The position numbers and the translations under genes are program-made. A stretch of 34,020 nt of DNA, taken from NCBI GenBank assembly GCA_029211085.1, contig JARGFW010000033.1, positions 1 to 34,020 of the forward strand, read 5' to 3'. Positions within the stretch are counted from its first letter, which is position 1. The number at the start of each line of letters is the position of its first letter. The notes beneath the pieces were generated by a model that made no database searches, was not told the DNA's origin, and worked only from the letters and a program-made list of their open reading frames with translations. Of this stretch, positions 23,363 through 31,804 are shown in pieces. Source of the stretch: Deferrisomatales bacterium (lineage in GTDB: Bacteria > Desulfobacterota > Deferrisomatia > Deferrisomatales > JARGFW01).

Positions 23363-24514
23363 CTAGGGGCCGGCGTCGAACGGGACGGTCTCGGGAATGC
23401 GCCGGCAGGGCTGGAAGAGCAGGTTCAGCTCCGTGTGGCAGTTCAGGTAGCAGTCCCTGCAGGCGAGGGTGTCCTTGCGCCGCGCCCACAGGTCCTGCCG
23501 ATACCAGATGTCGTACAGGGAGGAAGTGAGGAGGTTCGCCAGCGGCGGTTGCCAGTTGACACGGGGCAGGCACGGGTAGACGTCTCCGTAGGCATCGACG
23601 GTGATCGAGTTGAGTGCCGCATGGCAGTTGAGGGGGGACGGCTTGCCCTCGAACGAAGGTGCGAACAGCCTGAGCATGCGCCAGGAATTCTCGATCAGCA
23701 CCGTCTTCTCTTTCAGTTCCATCAACGTCCGGACTGCTCGCTCAATCTCCTTTCGGGCCTGCGGCGCCAACTTCTTTGTCGCGTTGGGATCGGCGGCCGT
23801 GGGTGAAGCAAAGGGCTGCTCAGGAATGAACTCTACGCAGTCGGCGCCTAGCTCTGCCGCCAGACGGGTGATGCCCTCGACCTCCCCGGCGTTGGCTTCA
23901 CTCAACACGGACACCATCTTCACCCGTGGACCGCCCGCCTGTCTTTTCCGCACGGCAGCTACCGCGTGGAACGCTGCGACTGCCCTGTCGAAGGCCCCAG
24001 GCACCCTGCGAACCGCGTCGTGGGTGGACGCAGTGGCCCCGTCAAGTGAGATGTTGAGGGATTGAAGGCCCGTCGAAATGATTTCTTCGGCAACTTGCTC
24101 CGTCAGGAGGGTGCCGTTGGTGTTCAGGTGGGTGATCAAACCTAGGGAGGCGGCGTGGTGGAGGAGTTGGGCGAGGTCTCGTCGCAGGAGCGGTTCGCCA
24201 CCGGTGAAGCCGATGCCCATCGCACCGAGGTCCGACAGATCCTGGAGCAGTCCCAGCATGTCGGCCGTGTTGAGAGGAGCGGACGCGGTGGGATTTCGAG
24301 CTGCACCGACCTCCGCCATCCGGCACATGTGGCATCGAAGGTTGCAGTCGTAGTTGGTAATGAGTGTAGCAAGGGTTGGCCCGCAGAGGGGGCGACGAGC
24401 AAGCGCGGATAGTTGGGTGAGGGCATAGCGAGCTGCACATCGCCCCAACCAGTTCAGTCCTCGCCTGCCGCGGAGCCGCTGCAGCATGAAGTCAAGGTAG
24501 ATCTTTCGAATCAA
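23363..24514 (-). CDS. Radical SAM/SPASM enzyme (copy D)
   Basis: A 383-residue enzyme. C-N-L-R-C-H-M-C places the cluster ligands at Cys57, Cys61 and Cys64; T-G-G-E-P-L-L is the GGEP block, followed by N-T-N-G and S-L-D-G-A. The C-terminal SPASM-like region has L-N-C-H-A-A, D-V-Y-P-C-L-P and C-R-D-C-Y-L-N-C, plus F-Q-P-C. A long basic N-terminus of about 50 residues precedes the first strand. The arrangement is typical of peptide- or small-molecule-modifying SPASM enzymes; the substrate is unknown. It lies 57 bases after a TMTC-like gene on the same strand, probably one operon, and converges on the propeller gene with 67 bases between the stops. Confidence 0.87.
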   Translation of the reverse strand: MIRKIYLDFMLQRLRGRRGLNWLGRCAARYALTQLSALARRPLCGPTLATLITNYDCNLRCHMCRMAEVGAARNPTASAPLNTADMLGLLQDLSDLGAMGIGFTGGEPLLRRDLAQLLHHAASLGLITHLNTNGTLLTEQVAEEIISTGLQSLNISLDGATASTHDAVRRVPGAFDRAVAAFHAVAAVRKRQAGGPRVKMVSVLSEANAGEVEGITRLAAELGADCVEFIPEQPFASPTAADPNATKKLAPQARKEIERAVRTLMELKEKTVLIENSWRMLRLFAPSFEGKPSPLNCHAALNSITVDAYGDVYPCLPRVNWQPPLANLLTSSLYDIWYRQDLWARRKDTLACRDCYLNCHTELNLLFQPCRRIPETVPFDAGP

Positions 24515-24571
24515 TTGGCACCCGCCTGGCGAGATGATGGTTCAGACCTGAGTGCGCCTCAGGTCGTTTGG

Positions 24572-26596
24572 CTACTTCTGGTTGTGGAGTGAGTTGCCTG
24601 GCCGGGTCTGTGCCTCTTCAAGCAACTGGATGGCGTCGGGATCGCCGGCCTGGGCTGCTGCCTGCAGGTCAGGCAGTGCTCTACCCTCTTCGCCCAAGCG
24701 GAGATACGTTTCCCCTCTCTTTTTCAGCGCCTCGAGATGTCCGGGGTCGAGCCGCAGTAAGCCGGTGAAGGCATTCACCGCCGCGAGGGGTCTGTCTGCC
24801 TGCAGGTTGGCCACACCAAGCCCGAAGTGCGCGCCGATGTTTGTGGGTTGGATTCGTAGCGCTGTTTCGAAGTCAATAATTGCGCCCTCGGGTGTTCCGT
24901 AAGAAACACGCGCAATCCCCCGGTTGACGTAGAGTTCTGCCGTGCTGGGAGCGATGTCTATGGCCTCGCTGAAATCGGCAACAGCCTGCGCCAGGTCCCC
25001 CTGCGCCGCACGGGTGATACCTCTTTGACTGAGAGCCCTCGCAACATGGGCGGGATCTGCGGTCGCCTTGCTCAGGTCAGCGGCGGATCCCTCCAGGTCA
25101 CCCACATTTCTGCGAAGAATGCCCCTGTGGTAGTACGCCCTGGCATCCTCGGGCGCGAGACGTAGCGCCGTGTCGAGTGCTTTCAAGGCCGGTCCAGGTC
25201 GGCCGAGTGCATCAAAAGTGATTCCCATCTCCGTATGGGACGCGGCAGATTCGGGGTCGAGATCGATGGCGTATTCAAGATCCACCAGAGCAGCCTCGGG
25301 TCGGCCTTCCTCGCGTAAGGCCCTGCCGCGGTAGACGTGGGCCAATGCCAGGTTCTTGGGGTCTTCGTTCCAGCCTGAGTAGGTGCGGATTGCCTCCGTC
25401 CACAGGGACACGGAATCCCGCCAGGTTTCACACTGTTTCCAGGTGATGGCGGCGAGCCCAACCATTGGGAGTAGGACCAGTGGCAAAAAGAGTCCCCGGA
25501 GTCTAGCGGGTCGAAGCCTGCCGTGCAGGGCCTGCACCCCCTCGGCGAAGAGACAACTCAGTCCAAACGCGGGAAGGTACGAGAAACGGTCCGCGGAGTA
25601 ACCCAGAACGGGAAAGGGAAGCGAGGTTGAAAGCATGATGACGGAGAACCCCAGCCCCCATGCGACCCGCCGCTTCTTTTGCGCCGAAAGAAGAAATGCC
25701 AGCACCAGGAGAGCCGATATGACCCAAGCAAGGAAGATGAGGGTGGATTGCAGTGGCTGCTGGGGTGGCGGATAGGGTGAGACGAGAGATGGTACCGGGA
25801 CCAGGGCCCGAGTGAGATAATAAAACACTCCCCGGTAGGCTCCCTGCGATAGGCGATCGAAGAGTTCGAATGGAGCCTCGTTTAGAACGCCCTGATAGGA
25901 GGCTCGTGCAGTCAGTCCAATCGCAGCAAAAATGATGGACAACAAAATGAAGGGGACCTTTTCCGCCCATGTTTTTACGGTGGTCGATCTGCGGCTCACG
26001 AAATCATGAAGGATCAAGATTACAGGGAAGGCAACTGCCGTGCCTTTTGACAGGAGGGCAAGAAAGAACAACGCCAATGAGGCTGCATAGCTCGAACGGC
26101 GCGTTGTGGCTAAATAGCGAAAGTAGAATCCGAGAGATGTTAGAGAGAAGAATGCACAGAGAAGGTCTTTCCTGCCGGTCACCCAGGCCACAGCCTCTGT
26201 GCGCATTGGGTGTAAAGCAAATAAACAGGCAGAAAGGAAACATATTGAGTATTTATGCCCTCTAGAACTTGTTAGGTAAAATATTAAAACACTACAGGAT
26301 ATGTGAATTAGTATGTTTGTGAGATGAGATACAAATGATGATAGTCCAAAAATGCTCTTTTCGATCACGTATGTAAAAATTGGTAGGGGATGGTAGTTTC
26401 CTGAAACGAATGATGAGAAAGCCGTTCTTAATCCTTCAAATAGGCTTCCCTGCATGGCGGGGTTGTTTATAAGGTAAATGTGGTCATCCCAATCAACGAA
26501 ACCGTTGGCCAGACAATTCACAAACGTTATACCTGTCACCGTAACCAGCAGGATCGCGAAAAAAGCTCGGTGACTGTGCGGCGTCGAGTCTTCCAT
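24572..26596 (-). CDS. TMTC-like GT-C membrane protein with many TPRs (copy 3)
   Basis: A 674-residue protein. About ten membrane helices fill residues 10-400. The first outside loop has V-D-W-D-D-H-I-Y with the Asp pair, and the family motif H-P-M-R-T-E-A-V-A-W-V-T-G-R-K-D is complete. TPRs run from about 420 to 660, including H-V-Y-R-G-R-A-L-R-E-E-G-R-P-E-A-A, A-Y-Y-H-R-G-I-L-R-R-N-V-G and L-Y-V-N-R-G-I-A-R. It is expected to move a sugar from polyprenyl phosphate to an exported acceptor, by analogy with TMTC proteins. The 5' end (about 26.22-26.5 kb) is clearly AT-rich while the TPR half is GC-rich. It is the first gene of a two-gene minus-strand unit with a radical SAM gene. Confidence 0.83.
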   Translation of the reverse strand: MEDSTPHSHRAFFAILLVTVTGITFVNCLANGFVDWDDHIYLINNPAMQGSLFEGLRTAFSSFVSGNYHPLPIFTYVIEKSIFGLSSFVSHLTNILIHISCSVLIFYLTSSRGHKYSICFLSACLFALHPMRTEAVAWVTGRKDLLCAFFSLTSLGFYFRYLATTRRSSYAASLALFFLALLSKGTAVAFPVILILHDFVSRRSTTVKTWAEKVPFILLSIIFAAIGLTARASYQGVLNEAPFELFDRLSQGAYRGVFYYLTRALVPVPSLVSPYPPPQQPLQSTLIFLAWVISALLVLAFLLSAQKKRRVAWGLGFSVIMLSTSLPFPVLGYSADRFSYLPAFGLSCLFAEGVQALHGRLRPARLRGLFLPLVLLPMVGLAAITWKQCETWRDSVSLWTEAIRTYSGWNEDPKNLALAHVYRGRALREEGRPEAALVDLEYAIDLDPESAASHTEMGITFDALGRPGPALKALDTALRLAPEDARAYYHRGILRRNVGDLEGSAADLSKATADPAHVARALSQRGITRAAQGDLAQAVADFSEAIDIAPSTAELYVNRGIARVSYGTPEGAIIDFETALRIQPTNIGAHFGLGVANLQADRPLAAVNAFTGLLRLDPGHLEALKKRGETYLRLGEEGRALPDLQAAAQAGDPDAIQLLEEAQTRPGNSLHNQK

Positions 26597-27022
26597 CTCA
26601 CAGGGGGAGTGCTAGGGGCAGCATGATAGGTCTGTCTCCTGACCGGCGGATGAACGTATGGGACCATTGTATCCCATCGTCGAGTGCTACCGATAATCCC
26701 ATGGGGAATTCCCATTGGAGGGGAAACTCCTGGTCATGGCTGTTGGACTGTGGTCGGCTGGGCAGTAGCAGGCTGGGTCAGGAAGAAACGGATAGAGAAA
26801 TGGGGCCACCGGCAACGCGTGGTGTGGAGGGGAATGCCGGGAGGTGGGATGTGGAGATCTCGCCTGCCGGGTTGAACCGAGGGCGTGCCTTGCCGTTCGT
26901 GCCCGGGAGGGCGGCGAGGTCAGGAGGCCCCCCGGTATACCCCCCCACCCCAGTGCCCGGATAATTTCACTTGCCCATGCTCCGGAGAAAAGAGAGTCCT
27001 GAGCATAAGGCCGAAGGAAGAC
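26597..27022. other. 426-base divergent intergenic region with dyads
   Basis: This separates the minus-strand copy 3 unit from the plus-strand genes. No coding frame is convincing. It contains the dyads ATGGGA-N8-TCCCAT (26658-26677) and ATGGG-N5-CCCAT (26701-26715), and GGAG-N6-CTCC (26717-26730). On the minus strand TACAAT (26666-26671) could be a -10 element lying inside the first dyad, but no good -35 goes with it. Confidence 0.45.
26658..26730. promoter_or_regulatory. Cluster of three short dyads, possible operator region
   Basis: Two dyads share ATGGG/CCCAT half-sites with different spacers, and a third uses GGAG/CTCC. The first overlaps a minus-strand TACAAT, so a repressor bound here could block the TMTC/radical SAM unit. 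Assignment rests on symmetry alone. Confidence 0.3.
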
Positions 27023-27682
27023 ATGGCAGACGACAGGAACCGACGAGGTCGCGTGCAAGATGGATCTCCGAAACCACCAGAGGGGATTCAAATCGGTGCA
27101 AATTGGAAGTTCATCGGCACGATCCTATTGTTTGTGGCGATCTACATTGCCTTGAGCACTAGCACTGCGCTGCCATATCGGTTTTTCCCTTCGGACGACA
27201 GGTCCTTCCTGAGCCCAGGCTATGCGCACCTGCCTTTTTATCAACTATCTCTTTACTGTATATACCTAATTTACGAAGTGTTTCAGGATCAATCAGTATC
27301 TTATCAAACAGCTCTTGTGATGCATTGCGCTTTGTCAAATTCTTTAACAATAACTATTATCGCAATTATGTTATACCAATTTACGGGATCTTTTTTAACT
27401 TCTTTTCTTGCTTGTATCGTCTTCGCTACATCGAGCTGGCACTCAGTGTACTACTTTATGGCTTCTTACGCTTCTTTTTCTGCTATGTTGACTTTATTAT
27501 CGGTAAAATTGCTTCACACGGCAACTCGCGCCGACAGAGGTTTTGTCTTTCTCGTTGCCTTGTTTGGAATTGTTGGCGGCCTCCTGTTCCTTTCCTCTTC
27601 TTCCCCTTTACTTGTTATTTTTTTGCAGTGTTTAACTCTATTTTTTTTGTACGTTCGTTACCCCAAAGGGCGTGGTTTCTAG
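27023..27682 (+). CDS. N-terminal part of a GT-C-like membrane protein, ended by in-frame TAG
   Basis: 219 residues with a basic hydrophilic start (M-A-D-D-R-N-R-R), a membrane helix at about 33-50, an outside loop containing F-P-S-D-D-R-S-F (Asp pair as in GT-C enzymes) and about five further helices. The frame stops at TAG (27680-27682), directly followed by an ATG in the same frame and a long hydrophobic continuation. This part alone is too short for a GT-C enzyme, so it is probably the first half of one split gene. ATG 27023 follows GGAAG; earlier in-frame starts give a GC-rich, unlikely N-terminus. Composition from about 27.24 kb is strongly AT-rich, unlike the upstream genes. Confidence 0.6.
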   Translation: MADDRNRRGRVQDGSPKPPEGIQIGANWKFIGTILLFVAIYIALSTSTALPYRFFPSDDRSFLSPGYAHLPFYQLSLYCIYLIYEVFQDQSVSYQTALVMHCALSNSLTITIIAIMLYQFTGSFLTSFLACIVFATSSWHSVYYFMASYASFSAMLTLLSVKLLHTATRADRGFVFLVALFGIVGGLLFLSSSSPLLVIFLQCLTLFFLYVRYPKGRGF

Positions 27683-28612
27683 ATGTCTGTAGCGTACACA
27701 TTAATAGTACTGTCCGTTGTTGCGCTTACAGTCATTTTTTCGAATGATAATATAATTAATCATTTGCAGGAAAACCTGATTAGTTACCATAAGTATGATG
27801 CATTCGATAAATTCTGGTATGTCCCGCAGTCGCCATACTTTACTTTTTTCCGAATAGGCGCTGTTCTTGAGCCGTTCGTGTTCGCCGCGTTTGCTTCACT
27901 TTTTGCTCTCCGGGTGTTTGTTAAACAGAATTCGAACTTGCGGCCGGTAACCACGGCGTTGATTTGCTTCGTGGTCGCACACGCATTGCTGATAGACGCG
28001 CTGCCTTTCACGAAACTGTCACGTTCACATTTTGCCGTGTATCCATTGGTGATCCTAGCGGTCGCGCTGATGGCCGATGACTGTGTGCGGAAGTGGTACA
28101 GGAGTCGGGTGCTGCGGCGTTTCTGTCTGATTGGCCTTCTCCTGTGTGGAACGGGGTCAGTGGCAATGGGGTTCCAATCGTGGGGCCACCTGGTTGCCGC
28201 GAAGCAGGTTTCCGCCCAAGGGATCGTGGATCTGGCGGGTGGGGGGCCTGTCGTGATGCTGGCAGATGATCCTTTCCGTGAGTTCGTGAGCTGGTGGTTG
28301 AGGCGCGACGTCCTCGCCTTACCGTTGGGAGACATCGTGCATACCATTGAGGCCGGAGGGGTATTCATTCTTGGGCCTCACGGCGAGGGAAGTGGCAATA
28401 CCGTTCTCCTCCATTGTTCGCTTGCGGATTTCTATGCACCAAACATCGATTCCATCGCAGGAAGAGACACAAAAAGTTATCAGTTTCCATACTATGCCTA
28501 TACTCCCCACTTTTCTTTTGAAGAGGAGATCTGCCAAGCCTTGTATTTTGAAGGAAAGATTCCTCATGTATCCGACAAGAACAAGTTGCTTACTGTTATT
28601 GCAAATAAGTAG
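27683..28612 (+). CDS. C-terminal part of the split GT-C-like membrane protein
   Basis: 309 residues starting at the ATG that directly follows the TAG of the preceding frame, with no space for its own ribosome binding site. About four hydrophobic helices (V-A-Y-T-L-I-V-L-S-V-V at the start) lead to a soluble C-terminal part of about 150 residues, an arrangement usual for the second half of a GT-C protein. Joined with the preceding frame it makes about 528 residues, a normal size. It may be a pseudogene remnant, be made by termination-reinitiation, or reflect a sequencing error. Composition changes within the gene, from AT-rich to GC-rich at about 27.85 kb and back after 28.42 kb. Confidence 0.55.
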   Translation: MSVAYTLIVLSVVALTVIFSNDNIINHLQENLISYHKYDAFDKFWYVPQSPYFTFFRIGAVLEPFVFAAFASLFALRVFVKQNSNLRPVTTALICFVVAHALLIDALPFTKLSRSHFAVYPLVILAVALMADDCVRKWYRSRVLRRFCLIGLLLCGTGSVAMGFQSWGHLVAAKQVSAQGIVDLAGGGPVVMLADDPFREFVSWWLRRDVLALPLGDIVHTIEAGGVFILGPHGEGSGNTVLLHCSLADFYAPNIDSIAGRDTKSYQFPYYAYTPHFSFEEEICQALYFEGKIPHVSDKNKLLTVIANK

Positions 28613-28644
28613 GCATATTTTTATTAATTTAATGATAATTCATT

Positions 28645-28650
28645 TATAAT
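28645..28650 (+). promoter_or_regulatory. Possible -10 element before the GT2 gene
   Basis: A perfect TATAAT lies 21 bases before the GT2 start in an AT-rich spacer. The -35 candidate TTATTA (28621-28626, 18-base spacer) is weak. In such AT-rich DNA the match could be chance. Confidence 0.3.
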
Positions 28651-28671
28651 ACAAATGCGTGGTTAAACGAT

Positions 28672-29361
28672 ATGCCTAAGTTATCCGTTGTAATTCCTAT
28701 ATATAATGAAGTCAATACAGTTCTTGTTGTTGTTCGGAAGGTTTTGTCTGTTCCTGTGGACTTGGAGGTCATTGCTGTTGATGATGGGTCGACGGACGGA
28801 TCTAGGAGGTTGTTGAAATCTTTCGTATCTGATCGTGTTAGGGTTTTCTATAACGAAAAGAATCTTGGTAAAGGGTCAGCACTAAGTAAAGGAATAAGAG
28901 AGGCACGAGGGGATATTGTAGCGGTTCAGGACGCGGATTTAGAATATGACCCGATGGATCTTCTAAAGATGATCAGTGTAATGGATGATGAGGGGTGTAG
29001 TGTCGTTTATGGATCACGATTTATGTATGGGAATGCAGGCTCATCATTGATATTGTACTATGGAAATAGGCTTCTTACTGCTGCAGCAAACGTGCTGTAC
29101 AGAGCCAATATGACAGATATGGAGACATGCTATAAGTTGTTTAGGAGAGAAATAGTGTATGATCTTTCCATTCGCAGCAAGAGGTTCGGGGTCGATCCTG
29201 AGTTAACTGCTTTCTTTCTGAATAAGAAGCTGGATATCCATGATGTACCTATTTCTTACCATCCACGAACCAAAGCTGATGGCAAAAAGGTTCGACTCTG
29301 GGACGGGCTGGTGGTCTTGGCAACCCTTTTCCGTTTCCGTTTCTTTCGCTGGTTGGATTGA
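28672..29361 (+). CDS. Glycosyltransferase family 2, DPM1-like
   Basis: A 229-residue soluble GT-A enzyme. It shows V-V-I-P-I-Y-N-E, V-D-D-G-S-T-D-G, N-x-G-K-G-S-A-L and V-Q-D-A-D-L-E-Y-D-P, the metal-binding D-x-D region typical of dolichol/polyprenyl-phosphate mannose or glucose synthases. It has no C-terminal membrane helices, like the soluble DPM1 type. It would charge the carrier lipid used by GT-C enzymes such as the split protein just upstream. Codon use is AT-rich (many TTA, AGA and ATA codons), unlike the GT2 at 12024, suggesting separate origin. No good ribosome binding site is visible before ATG 28672. Confidence 0.88.
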   Translation: MPKLSVVIPIYNEVNTVLVVVRKVLSVPVDLEVIAVDDGSTDGSRRLLKSFVSDRVRVFYNEKNLGKGSALSKGIREARGDIVAVQDADLEYDPMDLLKMISVMDDEGCSVVYGSRFMYGNAGSSLILYYGNRLLTAAANVLYRANMTDMETCYKLFRREIVYDLSIRSKRFGVDPELTAFFLNKKLDIHDVPISYHPRTKADGKKVRLWDGLVVLATLFRFRFFRWLD

Positions 29362-29446
29362 GTAGCAGTCACTGAGGGCTGAGGCGGCACGGAGGCACGC
29401 TAGGATGCCGTGCAACCCCCGTCTGCTCGGAGCGTAAAGAGGGAAT

Positions 29447-31804
29447 ATGTACCAGATGAGATCTCGGGTCTTCCTTCCACCACGCACGGGCACGGCATAT
29501 GTCGCGAGCCTGTTGCTTCTGTTCCTGTCAGCGAGCGGTGCTGCAGCACAGCCGAGTCGGGGGGAACTCGTTTTGACGTCGGATACCGTTTGGGCAGGTG
29601 AGGTTGCGATCAACGGACAGGTGCTCGTAGCTGCAGACGCAACATTGCTCATCATGCCCGGGACGACGGTGCGCTTCGAGGCAATCCCGGATAGTTCCCC
29701 CACGGAGAAAGCGGGCCTCGTGATACACGGGCGTCTTCTCGCGCAGGGTCGGGAAGACTCGCCGATTCTGCTCACCTCTTCCTCGAACACTCCACGCCCA
29801 GCCGACTGGTCCGGAATTGCCTTCGAAGCCCCGAGACAGCCGGTGAGCCGGATCAGTTGGGGTCGGATCGAACATGCTGCAGAGGGGGTGAGAGTATCGG
29901 CCTCGAGTGTCTTGATCGAGGATTGGGAGTTCTCAGGGAATCTGGCCGGGTTCGTAGGATTGCGGCAGATTAGCGGCGGCGTTTTCCGCGGCCGCTTCTC
30001 CGGGAACGAGACGGGTCTTCACTTTCAACAGAGTCAGGGATTCCGTGTCGAGAACTGCCGCGTCACCGAAAATAAGAGAGCGGGGCTGATCCTCACCTCG
30101 GGGAGTTCTGTGGGGATCAAAAACTGTGATATTAAAAAAAATATAGAGATTGGTATTGCATGCCTGCAGGGTTCATCTCCTATTGTAGAAGGAAACCTAG
30201 TTCAAGGTCACCAGAGAGGGATGTTTGTTGAACTGAAATCTAATCCAGCCATTTACAGAAACGACATTATTGAGAATGAAGTAGGAGTGTGGGCGGAGAA
30301 GCTCGTGTTCCCGAAGATATTCGAGAACAGGTTCGACAGGAATGGAATTGGCATATATTTGAATTTTTCAGCGTACGCGGACATTAGGGGGAACAATTTA
30401 GGAGGGAATGAAAAATACGCTCTGGTCCTTGGGGACAACATGACCATCGCCGTTGAGAAGATGATTCCTTTTCGAACTCAAGGGAGGTTTTTCCAGGAAG
30501 CGCCGGAGCGGGAAGATCTACCCCCCCAAACCCGTAAATTCAGTCCATTCCAGGGTCGTGAGGACGGGGTCGTGGATGCCCGTGAGAACTGGTGGGGCGA
30601 GGTTGCGACGGCACAGATGGGAAGCCTAGGGGAACAGGGGAATGCCGATGTCATCCAAGACTACTTCGATAAGCCCGAGACGGAGTACCTCGGTCGCACG
30701 TACCAGCGGGACCGGGTGGCGTTCGCCCCGTGGGAGGAGGGGCCCAACGCTGGGGCGGGGAGGCCCCAGCAGGAATATTCGGGGATCCGAGGCAAGGTCT
30801 CCTTCGGCGGCAAGCCGTTGGCCGGGGTGCGGGTCCACGTGTATCCGGCCGCCGAGGGCGACTTCCGGGGCGAAGGCCTGACGTTCTCGGCCCCCACGGG
30901 GGCCGGCGGAGAGTTCACGCTCCATCTTGCCCCTGGCAGTTACTTCCTGGTGGCAAAAAAGGCGGGTACTCCCTTCCCCAAGTTGGATCCTGGGCCGGGG
31001 GAGTGGTTCGGCTACTACGGGGGGAACCCGGTCCTTGTCAGTGCGGGCGCCTTCCGGGAGGCCAACGTCGTCGTCATACAGCGAGCTGCCGCAATAGAGG
31101 GGGCGGTTTCCGGGGGGGAAGGGGGTGCGCAACTCTCTGGGGTGGTCCGGGGCCCGGAAGGGCCCGAGGAAGGCGCCTATCTCCATATCTATCCGGATGC
31201 CTCAAGGCGGTTCCGTGGCCCTGATCTCTTCGGGCCACAGGGGCCCGTGCTCGGAGGCACCGGGATCGACGGCCGCTTCTCCGTGGAGGTCCCCCCGGGG
31301 ACCTACTACCTGGTGGCCTCGAAACGACAGGGCGGCAGCGCGCTGGGCCCGCTGGCGGTTGGAGACCTCTACGGTTACTACGATGGCAATCCCGTTTCCC
31401 TGCAGCAGGGAAGGGCGCTGGACGTGACGATTCAGGTAGCAGAGAAGCTGCGCGATCCCTTGGTGGCGGGCGAAGCTAAAGGGCTCCGCGGGATCCGGGG
31501 CGTCATTCGGGATCCGTCGGGAAAGGCTGCTCCGGGAGTGTACGCGTATGCCTCGGAAAGCCCGAACCTCATGACTGGAATGATGCCCCCTTTCCGCTCG
31601 GAACCGGTCTCCCGGGACGGCGGGTACTTCATTGCCCTGCAGGAGCCAGGCACCTACTATGTGGGGGCGCGGAGCGGATACGGTGGACCTCCCCTGCCCG
31701 GGGAGTGGTTCGGGTTCCATGGCCAGGATCAGCCCGCTGCCGTCCCGGTGGGGGTGGGCGGAACGGTGCCACAGGTCGACATCACGGTCAGGCAGATGGA
31801 GTGA
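29447..31804 (+). CDS. Secreted right-handed beta-helix protein with three carboxypeptidase-regulatory-like domains
   Basis: A 785-residue exported protein. A signal peptide (about residues 1-35, ending G-A-A-A-Q) is followed by a NosD-like parallel beta-helix (about 60-330) with recurring short turns such as G-L-I-L-T-S-G-S-S-V-G-I-K-N-C-D-I and N-x-I-x-x-N. A linker (340-440) leads to three carboxypeptidase-regulatory-like beta-sandwiches at about 444-545, 563-668 and 679-785. Each contains [LI]-x-G-x-V or I-R-G-V, a G-x-F or G-x-Y turn and P-G-[ST]-Y-[FY]-[LV]-[VG]-A; each ends near a [WL]-[FY]-G-[FY]-x-G stretch. No protease or transport motif is seen. It probably acts at the cell surface or periplasm. 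ATG 29447 follows AGAGGGA. The stop overlaps the start of the BtuF-like gene by one base. Confidence 0.85.
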   Translation: MYQMRSRVFLPPRTGTAYVASLLLLFLSASGAAAQPSRGELVLTSDTVWAGEVAINGQVLVAADATLLIMPGTTVRFEAIPDSSPTEKAGLVIHGRLLAQGREDSPILLTSSSNTPRPADWSGIAFEAPRQPVSRISWGRIEHAAEGVRVSASSVLIEDWEFSGNLAGFVGLRQISGGVFRGRFSGNETGLHFQQSQGFRVENCRVTENKRAGLILTSGSSVGIKNCDIKKNIEIGIACLQGSSPIVEGNLVQGHQRGMFVELKSNPAIYRNDIIENEVGVWAEKLVFPKIFENRFDRNGIGIYLNFSAYADIRGNNLGGNEKYALVLGDNMTIAVEKMIPFRTQGRFFQEAPEREDLPPQTRKFSPFQGREDGVVDARENWWGEVATAQMGSLGEQGNADVIQDYFDKPETEYLGRTYQRDRVAFAPWEEGPNAGAGRPQQEYSGIRGKVSFGGKPLAGVRVHVYPAAEGDFRGEGLTFSAPTGAGGEFTLHLAPGSYFLVAKKAGTPFPKLDPGPGEWFGYYGGNPVLVSAGAFREANVVVIQRAAAIEGAVSGGEGGAQLSGVVRGPEGPEEGAYLHIYPDASRRFRGPDLFGPQGPVLGGTGIDGRFSVEVPPGTYYLVASKRQGGSALGPLAVGDLYGYYDGNPVSLQQGRALDVTIQVAEKLRDPLVAGEAKGLRGIRGVIRDPSGKAAPGVYAYASESPNLMTGMMPPFRSEPVSRDGGYFIALQEPGTYYVGARSGYGGPPLPGEWFGFHGQDQPAAVPVGVGGTVPQVDITVRQME

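Noticed and set aside
26885-27022. Extending the split membrane protein upstream to 26885
   Set aside because: The added sequence is GC-rich, Cys/Pro/Arg-rich and unlike a membrane protein N-terminus; ATG 27023 has a better ribosome binding site.
29382-29412. Short GCACGG/CCGTGC pairing between the GT2 and beta-helix genes
   Set aside because: A 6-bp stem with a long loop and no T-run is expected by chance in such sequence.
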